From assembly GCA_011947345.1 (NCBI GenBank), contig JAAVTG010000672.1:620001-684000 (forward strand): a stretch of DNA of 64,000 bases, written 5' to 3'. A program made the translations under genes and the position numbers. Positions 44,417-55,095 of the stretch are shown piece after piece. Source of the DNA: Phytophthora quininea. Its lineage: Eukaryota > Oomycota > Peronosporomycetes > Peronosporales > Peronosporaceae. Position 1 is the stretch's first letter. Every line of letters starts with the position of its first letter. Below the pieces are notes generated by a model, which had not been told where the DNA came from, did no database searches, and was given only the letters and a program-made list of their open reading frames with translations.

Positions 44417-45253
44417 TTAGTCGACGACAAGCACACGACAATCAGATCGAGAGTTACTAACATGACGACGCAGTACATTAGCTTGCAGACTCCTCTTTCT
44501 AGTCTCTGTGCCCGCTTTTGGTGCCAGGTCGTCTGCTGTTGGATCGGTGGTTGCCTCCCTGCTATTGGACCCGGAGCTTCCCGAGCTCTTGCTGCTCTTG
44601 CTCCTCTCCGAGGTGCCCATCGATCTGGAGCTCTCTGGTCTTTTCAAGCTGGAGCTGCTCGGCTTGCTCCTCTCGGAGCTGCCCATCGACCTCGAGCTCT
44701 CAGCTCTCTTCATGTTAGAGCTCGAACTCGAGCTCGACGTCGGGCGCTTGTTCTTCTCGGCACGGCGTCTCGCCTGCGCGCGTTGCTTCTTCTTCTCGTC
44801 CTCCGTCATCTCGTACTTGTAGAACTGCTTCTCAGCCGACGGCAGCTCATGAGGCGCCGGGGAGTTGGGCGAGTTGCCGCTTTTGAGGCCGGCGATGCGG
44901 TTCTTGGCCAGCACCAACGCACTGACCGCTTTCAGCCGGCCGGTAGAGGCCGCGGTTGCGGCCGCAGACGCCGCCGTCGAGGCCTTCTCCTTGCCCACCG
45001 TGGCGGCGGACGACGCCGTCTGGAAGGCCTGCGACGTCTTGACCTTCTCGCGCCCCAGCGCGGCGGCCACGGTGGCGCTGCGGAAGGCCGACGAGTCCTT
45101 GACCTTCTCGCGGCCCACGGCGGCCGCCTCGGACGCCACCGCCAGCGCCTGCGAGCCCTTCTCCTTGCCCAGTTCGGCGGCCGCCGCGCCGGCAAAGTAC
45201 AGCGTGTTGCCAGCGCGGTTGGCCATGCTCTTGAGGTTGTTCATGTCCATCAT
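44417..45253 (-). CDS. Ala/Ser/Lys-rich repeat protein, unknown function
   Basis: The 278-residue protein starts MMDMNNLKSMANRAGN. Residues about 25-105 hold four imperfect ~20-residue repeats beginning GKEKGSQAL, GREKVKDSS, GREKVKTSQ and GKEKASTAA, each followed by an alanine-rich stretch; they look like amphipathic helices. A basic motif follows (EKQFYKYEMTEDEKKKQRAQ), then a serine-rich tail with two SSRSMG-SERSK repeats. It resembles small membrane-surface or coat-binding proteins with 11/22-mer helices, but no family can be named. The long open frame on the opposite strand (44462-45337) is a shadow of its biased composition. It overlaps no neighbour and ends 40 bases from the tandem-domain gene. 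Confidence 0.65.
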   Translation of the reverse strand: MMDMNNLKSMANRAGNTLYFAGAAAAELGKEKGSQALAVASEAAAVGREKVKDSSAFRSATVAAALGREKVKTSQAFQTASSAATVGKEKASTAASAAATAASTGRLKAVSALVLAKNRIAGLKSGNSPNSPAPHELPSAEKQFYKYEMTEDEKKKQRAQARRRAEKNKRPTSSSSSSSNMKRAESSRSMGSSERSKPSSSSLKRPESSRSMGTSERSKSSKSSGSSGSNSREATTDPTADDLAPKAGTETRKRSLQANVLRRHVSNSRSDCRVLVVD

Positions 45254-45881
45254 GGAGCGGGGAGAGGAGCGAAGACGCGACCAAGCGACGATTTGGATTA
45301 TGGGCGTCGACAGCTCTGCCGTGGTATCGGAAAATAGCTAAAGAATATGAACTCGTGTGTGGAATATATGGCTTTTAGGTGGAAGATGGAGATGTGGATA
45401 CAGTCGAGTGCCTCTGAATCAGAGGCTCTGACCCGTTCCGGGTTGTGAAAATCCGGCATTGACAACAAGCAGAGCAGTGGAGCTCTTCGCGCACTCTAAA
45501 GGTAGAAGGCGAGTTGATCGTCCTGTAAAGAAGCGTGCTGCAGCTAGTTGCTTTGTCCACGCAGGCCCTCCAACTTGCCCAGCAGCTGCTGCAGCTCACA
45601 TCGATGTTCGAGTCTGATCCGCTCGAGTTGATTGGCGACGATGAGATTTGCTTCACGTGTGCTGCCAAACGGAACGCTTATTGGAAATTGCTCTTGCTCA
45701 GTCTTCTTGCGTGGACGAAATTGAAATAACCCAAGTCCAGGGGTATTACAATAGCGTCGAAACCACCCAACACATTCTCTGGGTTTAATAAGTTTTTCGT
45801 GCGTTCACAGTAAAATCCCACCGCATTTTGCTGGGTTGAACATGTATAAAACACACTTTTTGTCACGTCAACTCCTCGAGC
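45254..45881. other. Intergenic, weak open frame only
   Basis: A short plus-strand frame (45535-45729) encodes a leucine-rich helix and an acidic patch (FESDPLELIGDDEICF), but lacks supporting context. Nothing else was recognised. Confidence 0.4.
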
Positions 45882-46997
45882 ATGAGCCGCAGGTTCGTCG
45901 AGCAGAGCGTGGTGGCGTCGCTCGTGCCGCTGCTACGCCGCAACCTGGCCAAGCAGCCCCCACCTCGTCATGACGCGCCGTTCGTGGTGCGTATAGCGCT
46001 ATCTACTCGCCAAAAGACCTCGATTTAACCTCTGTATCAATGTGTCAACCCAGCGGGCCAGTGTCGCCGCCGTCTTCCGGTGGCGGGAGAAAGAGCAGCG
46101 CACGCTGGAGATGCTATTCGTGCGACGTACCGTCAATGATAAGGACGCATGGAGCGGCCAGGTGGCTTTCCCAGGGGACGGCGCCAGAAGAAGACCAAGA
46201 TGGACCTGAACTTGGATGACGTGCGTGAAGAGTGGAGCGACTGGGAGAGTCTCAAGGAGACCGCCATGAGAGAGACCCTAGAGGAGGTCGGACTCGATCT
46301 CTCAGACCCGTAGGTTGGCTGTTGCCGTTGACCTTTAAAGAGAACTAACGAGGATGTTGTGTTGACTAGACATGTCTACTGGATTGGGAATCTACCGCCG
46401 ATCCAAGCCCATATTCGATCCATAAACGTCAGCATCCAAGGTGAGATTTCGTAGAGGGGTTTTATCAGTGATAGAAATGCTGATTCTTTTCGTGTTAGTG
46501 TTCTTCATTGACGCTGCTGCGGATGAACACGGCTACGAGCCCAAGCTGCAAGCGTCCGAGATCTCGGACGCCTTTTGGGTGGATGTGCAAGAGCTCTACA
46601 ACGCCAAGCGGTATCAAGAACTCAAGTACCCGCTGGAAGTGAGCATGAGGCATCTCACCAAGAGTCCGCGAGTGCTGGCGATGGCCAAGAGACTGCTGGG
46701 CAACATGTACTTTGACAGCATTTACTTGCCACGTCCAGGTCACCCACCTCCTGACGACGATGGACAACGCCGTGATGAAAAGATTTCGTACTTTGGGGCC
46801 TCACGCTGCGTGCAGTAGTAAACATCTTCATTGCGGGTGGAGCTCCATTGCCTATGCGTTCGGAGGCCCAACACTTCGACTCGAAGGTGCTCGGGGACTT
46901 TGTGCTGTACTGTATGCGCTACCCGGACAAGGTGATGGCGGGCACCGCCACGATCTCGGCCATGGTGCTCGTCGGGGTGGTGTACAGCAGCCTCTAA
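45882..46997 (+). CDS. Nudix hydrolase, NUDT7/8 CoA-pyrophosphatase-like
   Basis: Four exons: 45882-45986, 46054-46309, 46370-46440 and 46499-46997. They give 310 residues after two one-base repairs (G4 at 46,174-46,177 and T3 at 46,784-46,786). The sequence has the WSGQVAFPGG entry typical of the CoA/NADH-type Nudix group and the catalytic helix ESLKETAMRETLEEVGL, with the REXXEEXG metal ligands intact. About 20 extra residues separate the box glycine from the helix, so the Nudix box is split. A FVLWGLTLR motif follows, typical of the same group, and a hydrophobic C-terminus (TISAMVLVGVVYSSL) could anchor it in a membrane. It likely hydrolyses a nucleoside diphosphate conjugate; the substrate is not certain. 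It is convergent with the ceramidase relic. Confidence 0.82.
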
Positions 46998-47185
46998 AGT
47001 TATTTCGAAGTAAACCTCGAACTTTGGCCATGTGGTTCAAGGTCGCGGAGACAGTTGCTGGCAATTGCTGTTGCAGTTGGATCCCAAATGTGATCACACC
47101 CAACTCGTTTTCCGCGTAATTATCTCGGTCATGCTGATCACGACAAAACCAGTTATTCCAACATTAACGACGTAATAAAGCGTTG

Positions 47186-48690
47186 TTAGACGCTCTCGAA
47201 GTTAAACGACGTGCGCTCACTTGTGGCAACTACCTCGAAGTCGTCCGAGGTACCTTCGTACTCGGTCAATTTACCCGTTATACTTTTTGCAATCCCGCGA
47301 TGCACAAAGCGATACGTGCCCGCTGCACTTGTGCGGCCACCCGATCGGATGTTCCACTCGCATGTATTCTCACTCTCAGACACGAGATGGCGTTTCCAGT
47401 GGTAGCGAACGTCCCAGTGCGCAACCGTCATGATAGTTTTGTAGGAATCGTCAGCGTTGAGCTTCTGGACATCGCAAAAGGACGTGACGTTGGAGAGCGC
47501 GTTTTTCGGATGAGCTCCAGCGAAGACAGCAGACGCCACGCTACCGATGGTGTACGAGCTTTTGGGTTGTGTACGCACGTCTTCAAAGTCTCCCAACACC
47601 GGTGTAGAGTCCATGACGACACCCGTTTGCAGTGTTTCGAGGAGTCGCGGTCAATTTGCAGTGGCGAGGGACCAACGTCAAGAGGTTTGGTCGGATCTGC
47701 CACCGACGCAGCTACGCGGGCCAATTCCTGCTGCACTGCAGCGAGCTGGTTGGGTCCAAACAACGTCGAGGCGCCTTCGAAGTGCTGCTCGTTGTACTCC
47801 TCCTTCGACGTCAGATACTGCGCATAGGCATTGCTAACCGCAGCGATCTCCACCTCAACGACACCAACCTTCTTCAACGCCGTCTTGACACTGTCTCGGA
47901 TGCGTCGTCCCGCCATCGTTGATGTCTCAAAGTTCGTCACCGCGATGCCGAACTGACCGATCTTAGCAACCTGCACGGGCAGAATCGTCGGTACCCATGG
48001 CTTGGGTTTCATGAGTCCGACAGCAAGTAGCGGGTCTTACTGATACCCTGGCAGTCCTAGACCCACTGCGGCGTCTTCTTGACGATGGTTCCGAAAGTTT
48101 TGAAAAGTTTGTTGGCCTTTAGGTTACCTTCAGTGAGCATACCGAGCTGGCGTCCGTCCTCCGTCCCTGCTGCCATGTTTTGTCCGATGACAGCCGGGCA
48201 AGTTCGACTGGCGTACGGGTCTTCGTCAGTGTCTTCGACCCCGTTCAAAACGACGTTGGAGAAGTCGACGTACGACAAGTTCGCCAGAACGGATCCTTCA
48301 ACCAGCTCGGACTCGGTGTCGATGAGCGACATCAGCGTATCGTATTGCCGTTGGCCCATGATCTCGGCTGATTCGATCGGCGTATTTCCTTCGCCACTAA
48401 AGGTACTGTTGCCATTGTCAATGAGGTTGGGGCTCACGTCTGCGGCGTTGGAAATACCGATCCCTACCACAACGTCTGTGAGTTCGTCCTCGAGCAAGAA
48501 CTCGGCGTAGCCCTTGTTGTCTCCACTGATCAACTGGTTCTTGACGGTGAGACTGATCGGGTGAACGGGGTAAAACGCGAGTACGCCACGCAGCTTGCCT
48601 GTCTTGTTGAAGAAGTGCAGCGCTCGCATCGTCGTGTCAATATCGGTGTCATATTTCCCAGGCTCTACTTTCGGGTTGGCCATGTACACG
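47186..48690 (-). pseudogene. Neutral ceramidase, N-terminally truncated
   Basis: On the minus strand the sequence runs YMANPKVEPGKYDTD, LAFYPVHPISLTVK, GISNAADVSPN (equivalent of the catalytic serine loop), QRQYDTLM, then PVQVAKIGQFGIAVTNFE, VSNAYAQYLTSKEEYNEQH, and the C-terminal beta domain to 47186. Neutral ceramidases are ~650-780 residues; the N-terminal third, with the first zinc ligands, is missing upstream of about 48,690. Inside there is an in-frame TAG (within PQWV-DCQG, about 48,057), plus frame changes near 48,020 and 47,640. Usually this secreted or membrane enzyme cleaves ceramide to sphingosine. Here it is a relic. The copia insertion begins 173 bases upstream but does not itself mark the truncation point. 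Confidence 0.85.
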
Positions 48691-48858
48691 TCACAAATCT
48701 ACTCTTGCACTAATTTACCGAAGCAAAAATTCTTCGAGCAACGTTTAGTCTGATGCCGTATTCAACACTTTCAACACAGGCGGGTTTGAGGAACATCGAA
48801 AAGCATCCATGATTATTGCAGGCGAAAACAAGTTCGTGGCGATTAATTTGTACCATCT

Positions 48859-48863
48859 CGGAT
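48859..48863. repeat. Target-site duplication, left (CGGAT)
   Basis: Five bases CGGAT directly before the left LTR, repeated at 55091-55095 directly after the right LTR. Five bases is the normal duplication for Ty1/copia integrases. Confidence 0.9.
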
Positions 48864-49027
48864 TGTGAACGTGGAGTACTGCGCCTCCCTACCTAAGTAC
48901 GCTTCGTACTTAGATGAAGATATAGTGTATGTTCCCACTGCTAGCAACCACTTATCTTCATCAATTCACTTCTCCTTTCACCACGACTCCGACACACAAG
49001 TTCCTCCCTCATCTCTCACTGTTCAGA
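48864..49027 (+). repeat. 5' LTR, 164 bp
   Basis: Identical to 54927-55090. It starts TGTGAAC and ends GTTCAGA, an imperfect terminal inverted repeat; the last bases are GA where copia LTRs usually end CA. Inside (48893-48913) is a perfect 9-base hairpin, CTAAGTACG-CTT-CGTACTTAG. Confidence 0.95.
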
Positions 49028-49037
49028 GGTTATGAGC
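49028..49037 (+). other. Primer-binding site (half tRNA-iMet) overlapping gag ATG
   Basis: GGTTATGAGC directly follows the left LTR. It is complementary to the initiator-methionine tRNA anticodon arm (GCUCAUAACC), the half-tRNA primer used by Drosophila copia and Ty5-like elements. The ATG inside it (49032) is the first codon of the Gag frame. Confidence 0.75.
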
Positions 49038-52000
49038 ACCACGCAAGCCTCCCAAGCCGACGATCGCGATTTTCCGCGCCTTAACGGCCGAAACTTCGTG
49101 ATCTGGAAGACTCGCATCACTGCCGCACTCGATGGTAAAGGCCTGCTGGGTTTCGTTGAGCACCCCGACTACACGGGTGACTCCGAGCCTGACTTCAGCG
49201 CCGACGACGACCTCGATCCGGCCAACTGCGACCTCGATCCCAACGCCACCAAGAAGATGCTGGACGACATCGGCGCTACCGCCGAAGAGTCCCCGACGAA
49301 TCATCCTCTGGCGGATCCTCAAACTCCGAGTCAGCCACGAATGAAGATGACGACGTCGATATGGAGCCGAAATCGCTCCCCACGATCCAGTCGTTCTCTG
49401 CTCAAAAGCAAGACGACTTGAAGCGGGCTGAGAAGCTGAAAGCCATGAGCTCAAAGCTGAGCTCGAGGCAGCTACGCCAACTAGAGGCGAAAGCTAGGGC
49501 CTTCCTGATCAAGACCATTGATGATCACCACGTTCTCATGGTCAAGGACAAAACTACCGCGTTTGAAATTTTTCAGACACTGTGTAGCAAATACGAAGGT
49601 TCTGCTGTCCATGGCGACGGGTACTACATCCAAGGCTGGTTGATGGATGCCAAATACCAAGAAGGCTCCAGCTTCTCGGCATTCATATATGAACTCGAAG
49701 AGGCGATGAAGAACTCAGCCGCTGCCATTGAAGGCCCTATCACCGACATTCAAAAGTCGAGCTACCTTCACCACGCGCTACCTGCATCGTGGAAAGCCGA
49801 CCTATCAATCTGGCTGGCTGGTCGCCGGAGTTTTTCCTATGAGGAACTCAAACGACTTGCCGAAAATAAGATTCGTGATGAGCAAGCCCGACTCCGCTAC
49901 GCCAACAAACATGGCACCCCGGAATCTCGGGAAACTAGTGCTGAAACAGCCCTTCAAGTTAAAGCCCCTGTGGTCGCGATGGAGGAGACGGCTCTCGCAT
50001 CACTGATGAAATGCACATACTGTGGCCGGGACAATCACGATACCAGTGACTGCTACATTCTCCAACGCCATCTACACAATGGCCAAGTCAAGGAAGGCAC
50101 TGTCCTCCCGGCCAACTTCAAGATCAAACCACCCAAGCCCAACCACCGCCAACACCCTTACCAAGGGGATACTCGTGGAAGCTATTCTCGGCCTAACCTA
50201 AAAGGGACTAGCCACCACGGGAATCCGCGCCACAAAGGCTCCAATCAAGGCCGTCACAATAACGGCCGTGACAACCGCCGTGACTACAACAACGGAAACA
50301 ACAACAAGTCCCGTGGCACACGCAACAAGTTCCGCGGCCGCCGTAGCAATGGCAGTGACGATGATGATCATGAGTATGGCATTATCGCCATCACTGCTCC
50401 GGATTTGAGTTCTAGTGTCAAGGCTGTCAGCCTCACAGCCTTGGATGTCCACCAAGATCCCGTCTGGACGGTCGACTCTGGCTGCACGCGCCACGTCACC
50501 TGGAACCCGCAGTGGTTCGTGAAACTCACTCCTACCTCTGGCAAGACAATTACTGTTGGAGGAAATCACCAAATCCCAATTGAGGGTAGTGGTGATGTGG
50601 AGCTGAAGATCCAAGACACCAAGGGCAAGGAAAGAGTGATCATTCTCAACAACGTGCTGTATGCACCTGAGCTGAAGTTCAACTTACTGTCGGTCCGCCA
50701 GGCTGTTGGTAACGACTTCAAGATCAACTTCCCCACTTCAAAGAAGTGCTCTCTTTCTTCGCTCATCGTGTGAAATTTGAGGCCAAAACTGGAGATGACT
50801 CGCACCTCTACCAGTTCCATGCCAAACCCGCCAACAACACTGGTGTAGCTCTTGCAGCCACCTCGGGTAAGTCGAACGATATTCTACTATGGCATAAACG
50901 AATGGGGCACCCTAACTTTGGCATTTTGCAGGATCTGGCTAAGAAAGACACCGTCTTGGATATGGGACTTTCAAGCTTCGATCCCAAAGCAGACTACTTC
51001 TGCTCCTCTTGCATCTACGCTAAGTCCCATCGTAATCCTTTCAATAAAAGAACGGTTGAGCGTGCCAAATTTCCCCTTGAAAAAGTTCACACCGATATGG
51101 CTGGACCTCTTCCAGTGTCGACTCTGTCGGGATGTCGATATTTCCTCACGTTCATCGATGACTACTCTCGATACATGTTCATCTACATTATTGAGCGCAA
51201 GTCTGATCTATACGACTGCTATGAGAAATTCAGAAAAACTGCACGGAGCATGTTCAGCGCCGACATTGGCACCCTGGAATACCAATCCAACCTCCATGAC
51301 GTTGACGTAAAAACCTTCAGAGCGACAATGCTCGTGAGTACGAAAAACTGGGGAAAATCATCTTCGACAAGTACAGCACACATGCTCAATTCACTAATGC
51401 GTATACCCCGCAACAAAATGGAGTAGCAGAGAGGCGCATGCGTACACTACTCGAGCGCACTCGCGCTTTCCTTATTGACGGAAATCTACCAAAGGTACTA
51501 TGGGGAGAGTGTGTCACACACGTAGCAGACCTCCTCAATATCACTCCAAGCTCTGTCACAGACAACATCACTCCGCATGAGAAATGGTTTGGGCGGAAAC
51601 CCTCGGCAAACTATCTCAAAGTGTTTGGATGCACTGCATACACTCATATTCCTGAGCTATACCGGGATAAACTTGACGCCCGTGCCAAAAATGCATGTAC
51701 TTGGGATTACCATCCAACAAGAAGGGATACAGATTACTCGATACCAAAGCAAACAAAGTAATTTACAGCAGAGACGTTGTATTTCGTGAAAACGAATTCC
51801 CCACCTTGGAGTTCTTGGGTCCTAAGAGCTCGTTGAGTATTGTTAACGACACGAATAATGTTTCGAACACCCCATTACTGGGATCTCCTTCATCCCAGTC
51901 CCGCACTACCGTTCATCCAGGTCATCCAATCCTTCCGACTCTCGCGGAATCATTGAATAAAAATGTCAGGGCTCTCACTACATCGACTAAGTCTCTTCCT

Positions 52001-53729
52001 ACAAAAAGGCTAAGACTATGCACACACCAGTCGATGGAAACTCCCACGCGATTCTAACTGATTCGCTCGATATTGTGGACCAAAACGCTCACAAGGAGTT
52101 GATTCATACTCTTCTTGCAATCCGTCACGTATCGGAACCCAAAACATACAGAAAGGCAATGCGTCTCCCTGAAGCTCTGGAATGGAAACGAGCAGCTCGT
52201 TCCGAGTACAAGTCTTTGATGGATAATAAGACATGGATCCTTACAGCATTGCCGAAAGGCCGACGAGAACTCCAAAGCCGTTGGGTATTTGTCGTCAAGT
52301 ACAAAGCAAACGGTGACATCGATCGTTTTAAAGCACGATTAGTCATTAAAGGCTTCCTTCAAAAATATGGGATTGACTACGATGAAATATTCTCCCCTGT
52401 CATCCGCATGGAAGTGCTTCGCTTACTTCTTACTATCGCGGCTCTACTTGACATGGAAATCCACCAAATGGACGTCAAAACCGCTTTCCTCAATGGTTTT
52501 CTCGATGAAGAGATCTACATGGCCCAGCCGGAAGGATTCATCGTACGTGGCAAAGAACACCTCGTGTGTAAGCTACTTAAGAGCCTCTACGGCCTCAAAC
52601 AAGCTCCACGAATTTGGTACCTTAACCTGAGTGCATTCCTCATCAGTCTGGGTTTTCGCAAACTCATTAAGGACCAATGTGTCTTCATGAAGACTATTGA
52701 CGGCACACCTTGTTATGTCTTGGTCTATGTCGATGACCTCCTCATCATTGCACCCACTCTTGTCACAATCAACCGCATCAAGGAAGCGCTCAAACAGCGT
52801 TTCCAAATGTCTGATCTAGGAGAAGCTCAGTTCATTCTTGGCTGGTCAATTATCCGAAACCGAAAAATCGGTCACTCTTCCTTCACCAAGAAAAATACGC
52901 TACCACGGTCCTGGACTGCTTCTCTCACCTCCATGCACACCCGGTTACAACACCCACCGATCGGAGTGTCAAATTGACTCTCGATATGTGCCCTCAAACC
53001 GCAACAGAAGAGGATGAGATGAAGGCGATCCCGTACAGAGAGGCAGTAGGTAGCTTCATGTACTTGATGATGGGAACCAGACCAGATCTAGCTTACTTCC
53101 TACGGGAAGTGAGCCAATTCCTAGCTAATCCAGGCAAACAACACTGGAATGCGGTTAAGAGAGGCCTAAAGTATCTAAATGGCACTCGCAGCTATGGCAT
53201 CACACTGGGCGGGTTGCAAAACCTAGAGCAATTCCAGCGCCAACAATATCTAACAGCCTACACAGATGCAGACTATGCCAACTGTGTAGATACCCGACGA
53301 TCTGTCGGAGGTTATGTGACGCTAATGTGTGGAAGTCCAATCTCATGGCAATCTAGGAAGCATCACACTGTAGTGCTATCCACAACAGAAGCAGAATACA
53401 TTGCATTATGTCATTGCATACAAGAAGTTATCTTCGTAAACCTCCTCCTTAAAGAGCTAGGCTACAAAAGCCCTCATGCTATAACAGTTTATGAAGACAA
53501 CCAAAGTTGTATTAAACTATCGTATAATCCTGAGTTGCATGGTAGATCGAAACATATTGATATTCGCTACCACTTTGTTCAAGAAAAAGTTGAAAGGGAA
53601 GAGTTTACAGTACAATACTGTAATACAACAGAAATGGTTGCAGACATCTTTACTAAGTCATTAACCAAGCAGACATTTAGACATTTACGAAATGCACTTT
53701 GCACAAAATTACTAAAAGCCACACCATAA
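49032..53729 (+). CDS. Copia Gag-Pol polyprotein (frame-interrupted)
   Basis: Domains in order: Gag (49032 to about 50,100) with a CCHC knuckle CTYCGRDNHDTSDC (about 50,010); low-complexity basic tail; protease with VDSG (about 50,470); GAG-pre-integrase WHKRMGHP and zinc cysteines (about 50,890-51,020); integrase core with HTDMAGPL and TFIDDYSRYMF (about 51,090-51,190), and YTPQQNGVAERRMR (about 51,410); reverse transcriptase with VKTAFLNGFL and the catalytic YVDDLLII (about 52,730); RNase H with AYTDADYANC and STTEAEYIA (about 53,260-53,400). The frame changes near 49,300, 50,750, 51,310, 51,690, 52,010 and 52,900. Coding resumes each time without loss of motif, so this copy is at most slightly damaged and may be intact in the real genome. 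Confidence 0.92.
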
Positions 53730-53778
53730 ATTTTGACCAATTATGTAAAGCCACATCATAAATTTTGACCAATTATGG
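53715..53778 (+). repeat. Two tandem 32-bp units at the end of pol
   Basis: The unit AAAGCCACACCATAAATTTT plus twelve more bases occurs twice (53715-53746 and 53747-53778) with two differences, followed by a partial third. The pol stop codon lies in the first unit. Confidence 0.85.
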
Positions 53779-53830
53779 AAAGCCAAAGAAAAATTGTATT
53801 GAAAAAAATTATCCTACGTAAAAGAAATGC

Positions 53831-54368
53831 TCAAAGAGAGGCTCCGACTGTCCGCTTGCGACGGGGAATGTCCTCAATGGCATATACCCCGTCGACATAC
53901 TCGAAGTAAGTGGACAATTTGTCCTCAGTATTAGCAAAAACATGTAGTTGTCGGACTCAAAAAGAGGTACTGTGAGCCCACCCGGGCACGGGCAATGCAA
54001 TGCCACGTGCCTTCCTGCTGGTTGGGGCGACGCCCAATAACCAGCAGGGCTGGCTCGCGCCGGCGGACAACTTTTCCAGCTCGACGAACTTGGCTACATC
54101 GTAGACTAGGGTTAAGGTATCGAAGCCGCTTCCCCCGACGCTGCAGGGCCAAGTGCAGTGCGTGAGTGGAATACCCGCCAAACCGAGCGTGGCCATGATC
54201 CTTTGCTGGCTCCTTCTTCGCCAGATGCTCCAGTACTGATTTAAGCCGCCGAGGTGTGAGGAAATCTCGAGCCTGAAGAGCGTTGTTCACGGAATATAAA
54301 CCACAATAGGAGTACTTCTCAGGCAAGCAGTCTTGATTTTGGCATACATATCGTTGCCTTAACTTCAT
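53831..54368 (-). CDS. Antisense Josephin-like cysteine protease inside the copia element
   Basis: From ATG 54368 on the strand opposite to pol the frame reads MKLRQRYVCQ, SYCGLYSVNNALQARDFLTP, GGYSTHALHLALQRRGKRL, PALLVIGRR, QEGTWHCIARAR and SQYLFLSP. After a one-base shift near 53,950 it continues DKL-STYFEYVDGVYAIEDIP and a KRTVGASL end. The CG..(S)VNNALQ entry, the GGYSTHAL helix and the WHCIA strand line up with the Cys, helix and His elements of Josephin (ataxin-3-type) ubiquitin proteases; this is pattern recognition, not an alignment. An oomycete initiator lies 223-238 bases upstream and a 5'-leader intron is plausible (GTAAGT near 54,558; TTGTTGTAG near 54,381). It is encoded between RNase H and the 3' LTR. 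Confidence 0.6.
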
Positions 54369-54590
54369 CTACAAGATACTACAACAATAAAAATGTTAGC
54401 AACGTGGATTGACGCGAAAATGCATATACATAGCATGAGAATACAACCGTATCGAGTGCTATAGAATCACAATGCTCGAGGAGCCGGGCTGTGGTCTAGG
54501 AAGCACTCGACACGGCTGCAACCACATACAAATACACTCCAGACATATAATCTACTTACAACTGGTTGTAGCGCTTGAGTAGGATGCAAT

Positions 54591-54606
54591 CGATTGGAGA
54601 ATGAGC
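54591..54606 (-). promoter_or_regulatory. Initiator element of the antisense protease gene
   Basis: GCTCATTCTCCAATCG on the minus strand, as good an Inr match as those of the host transporter genes, inside the retroelement and pointing against pol. Confidence 0.6.
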
Positions 54607-54910
54607 TCCTGCATGTCATTAAACGCGGCATAAGAACCGAGGAAAGCAACCAATCTCAAAGCAATTCGCTACGTACCATAATTAATGTACAATGGCCTAC
54701 AAAAATAAGTAAGAAAGTTAGCCATTTCAGAATAAGTTGTGATCTCTGGCATGGTCGCACCTCGCAACTTCTCATGAGCGTTGAAAACTCCACGCCCAGA
54801 GTTAGATGGCAGCACCCTTACCCCCTGGGATAGCTGATCCTTCAGCCGGTTACTACGGCGTGCCGATGCGTGCCTCGCAGCCCCTGAAAGAAGACGACCA
54901 CTCAGCACAC

Positions 54911-54925
54911 GGGAGGCGAGAGAGG
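54911..54925 (+). other. Polypurine tract of the copia element
   Basis: GGGAGGCGAGAGAGG lies one base before the right LTR and is the likely plus-strand primer. A single C interrupts the purines. Confidence 0.6.
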
Positions 54926-54926
54926 C

Positions 54927-55090
54927 TGTGAACGTGGAGTACTGCGCCTCCCTACCTAAGTACGCTTCGTACTTAGATGAAGATATAGTGTATGTTCCCA
55001 CTGCTAGCAACCACTTATCTTCATCAATTCACTTCTCCTTTCACCACGACTCCGACACACAAGTTCCTCCCTCATCTCTCACTGTTCAGA
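54927..55090 (+). repeat. 3' LTR, 164 bp
   Basis: Base-for-base identical to the 5' LTR at 48864-49027. Confidence 0.95.
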
Positions 55091-55095
55091 CGGAT
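55091..55095. repeat. Target-site duplication, right (CGGAT)
   Basis: Matches 48859-48863 exactly. Confidence 0.9.

Larger units (their letters stand above)
48864..55090 (+). mobile_element. Full-length Ty1/copia LTR retrotransposon
   Basis: A 6,227-base element bounded by identical 164-base LTRs and a 5-bp target duplication. The order of Gag, protease, integrase, reverse transcriptase and RNase H is that of Ty1/copia. A primer-binding site for a half tRNA-iMet follows the left LTR and a purine tract precedes the right one. The pol frame is interrupted several times, yet the LTRs show no difference, implying a recent insertion or uncorrected sequence errors. About 1.2 kb between RNase H and the 3' LTR is not needed for the element and holds an antisense protease gene. 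Confidence 0.95.

Noticed and set aside
44462..45337. 291-codon plus-strand frame opposite the Ala/Ser-rich protein
   Set aside because: Composition is an antisense shadow of Ser/Ala codons; the minus frame has an ATG, repeats and a sensible layout.
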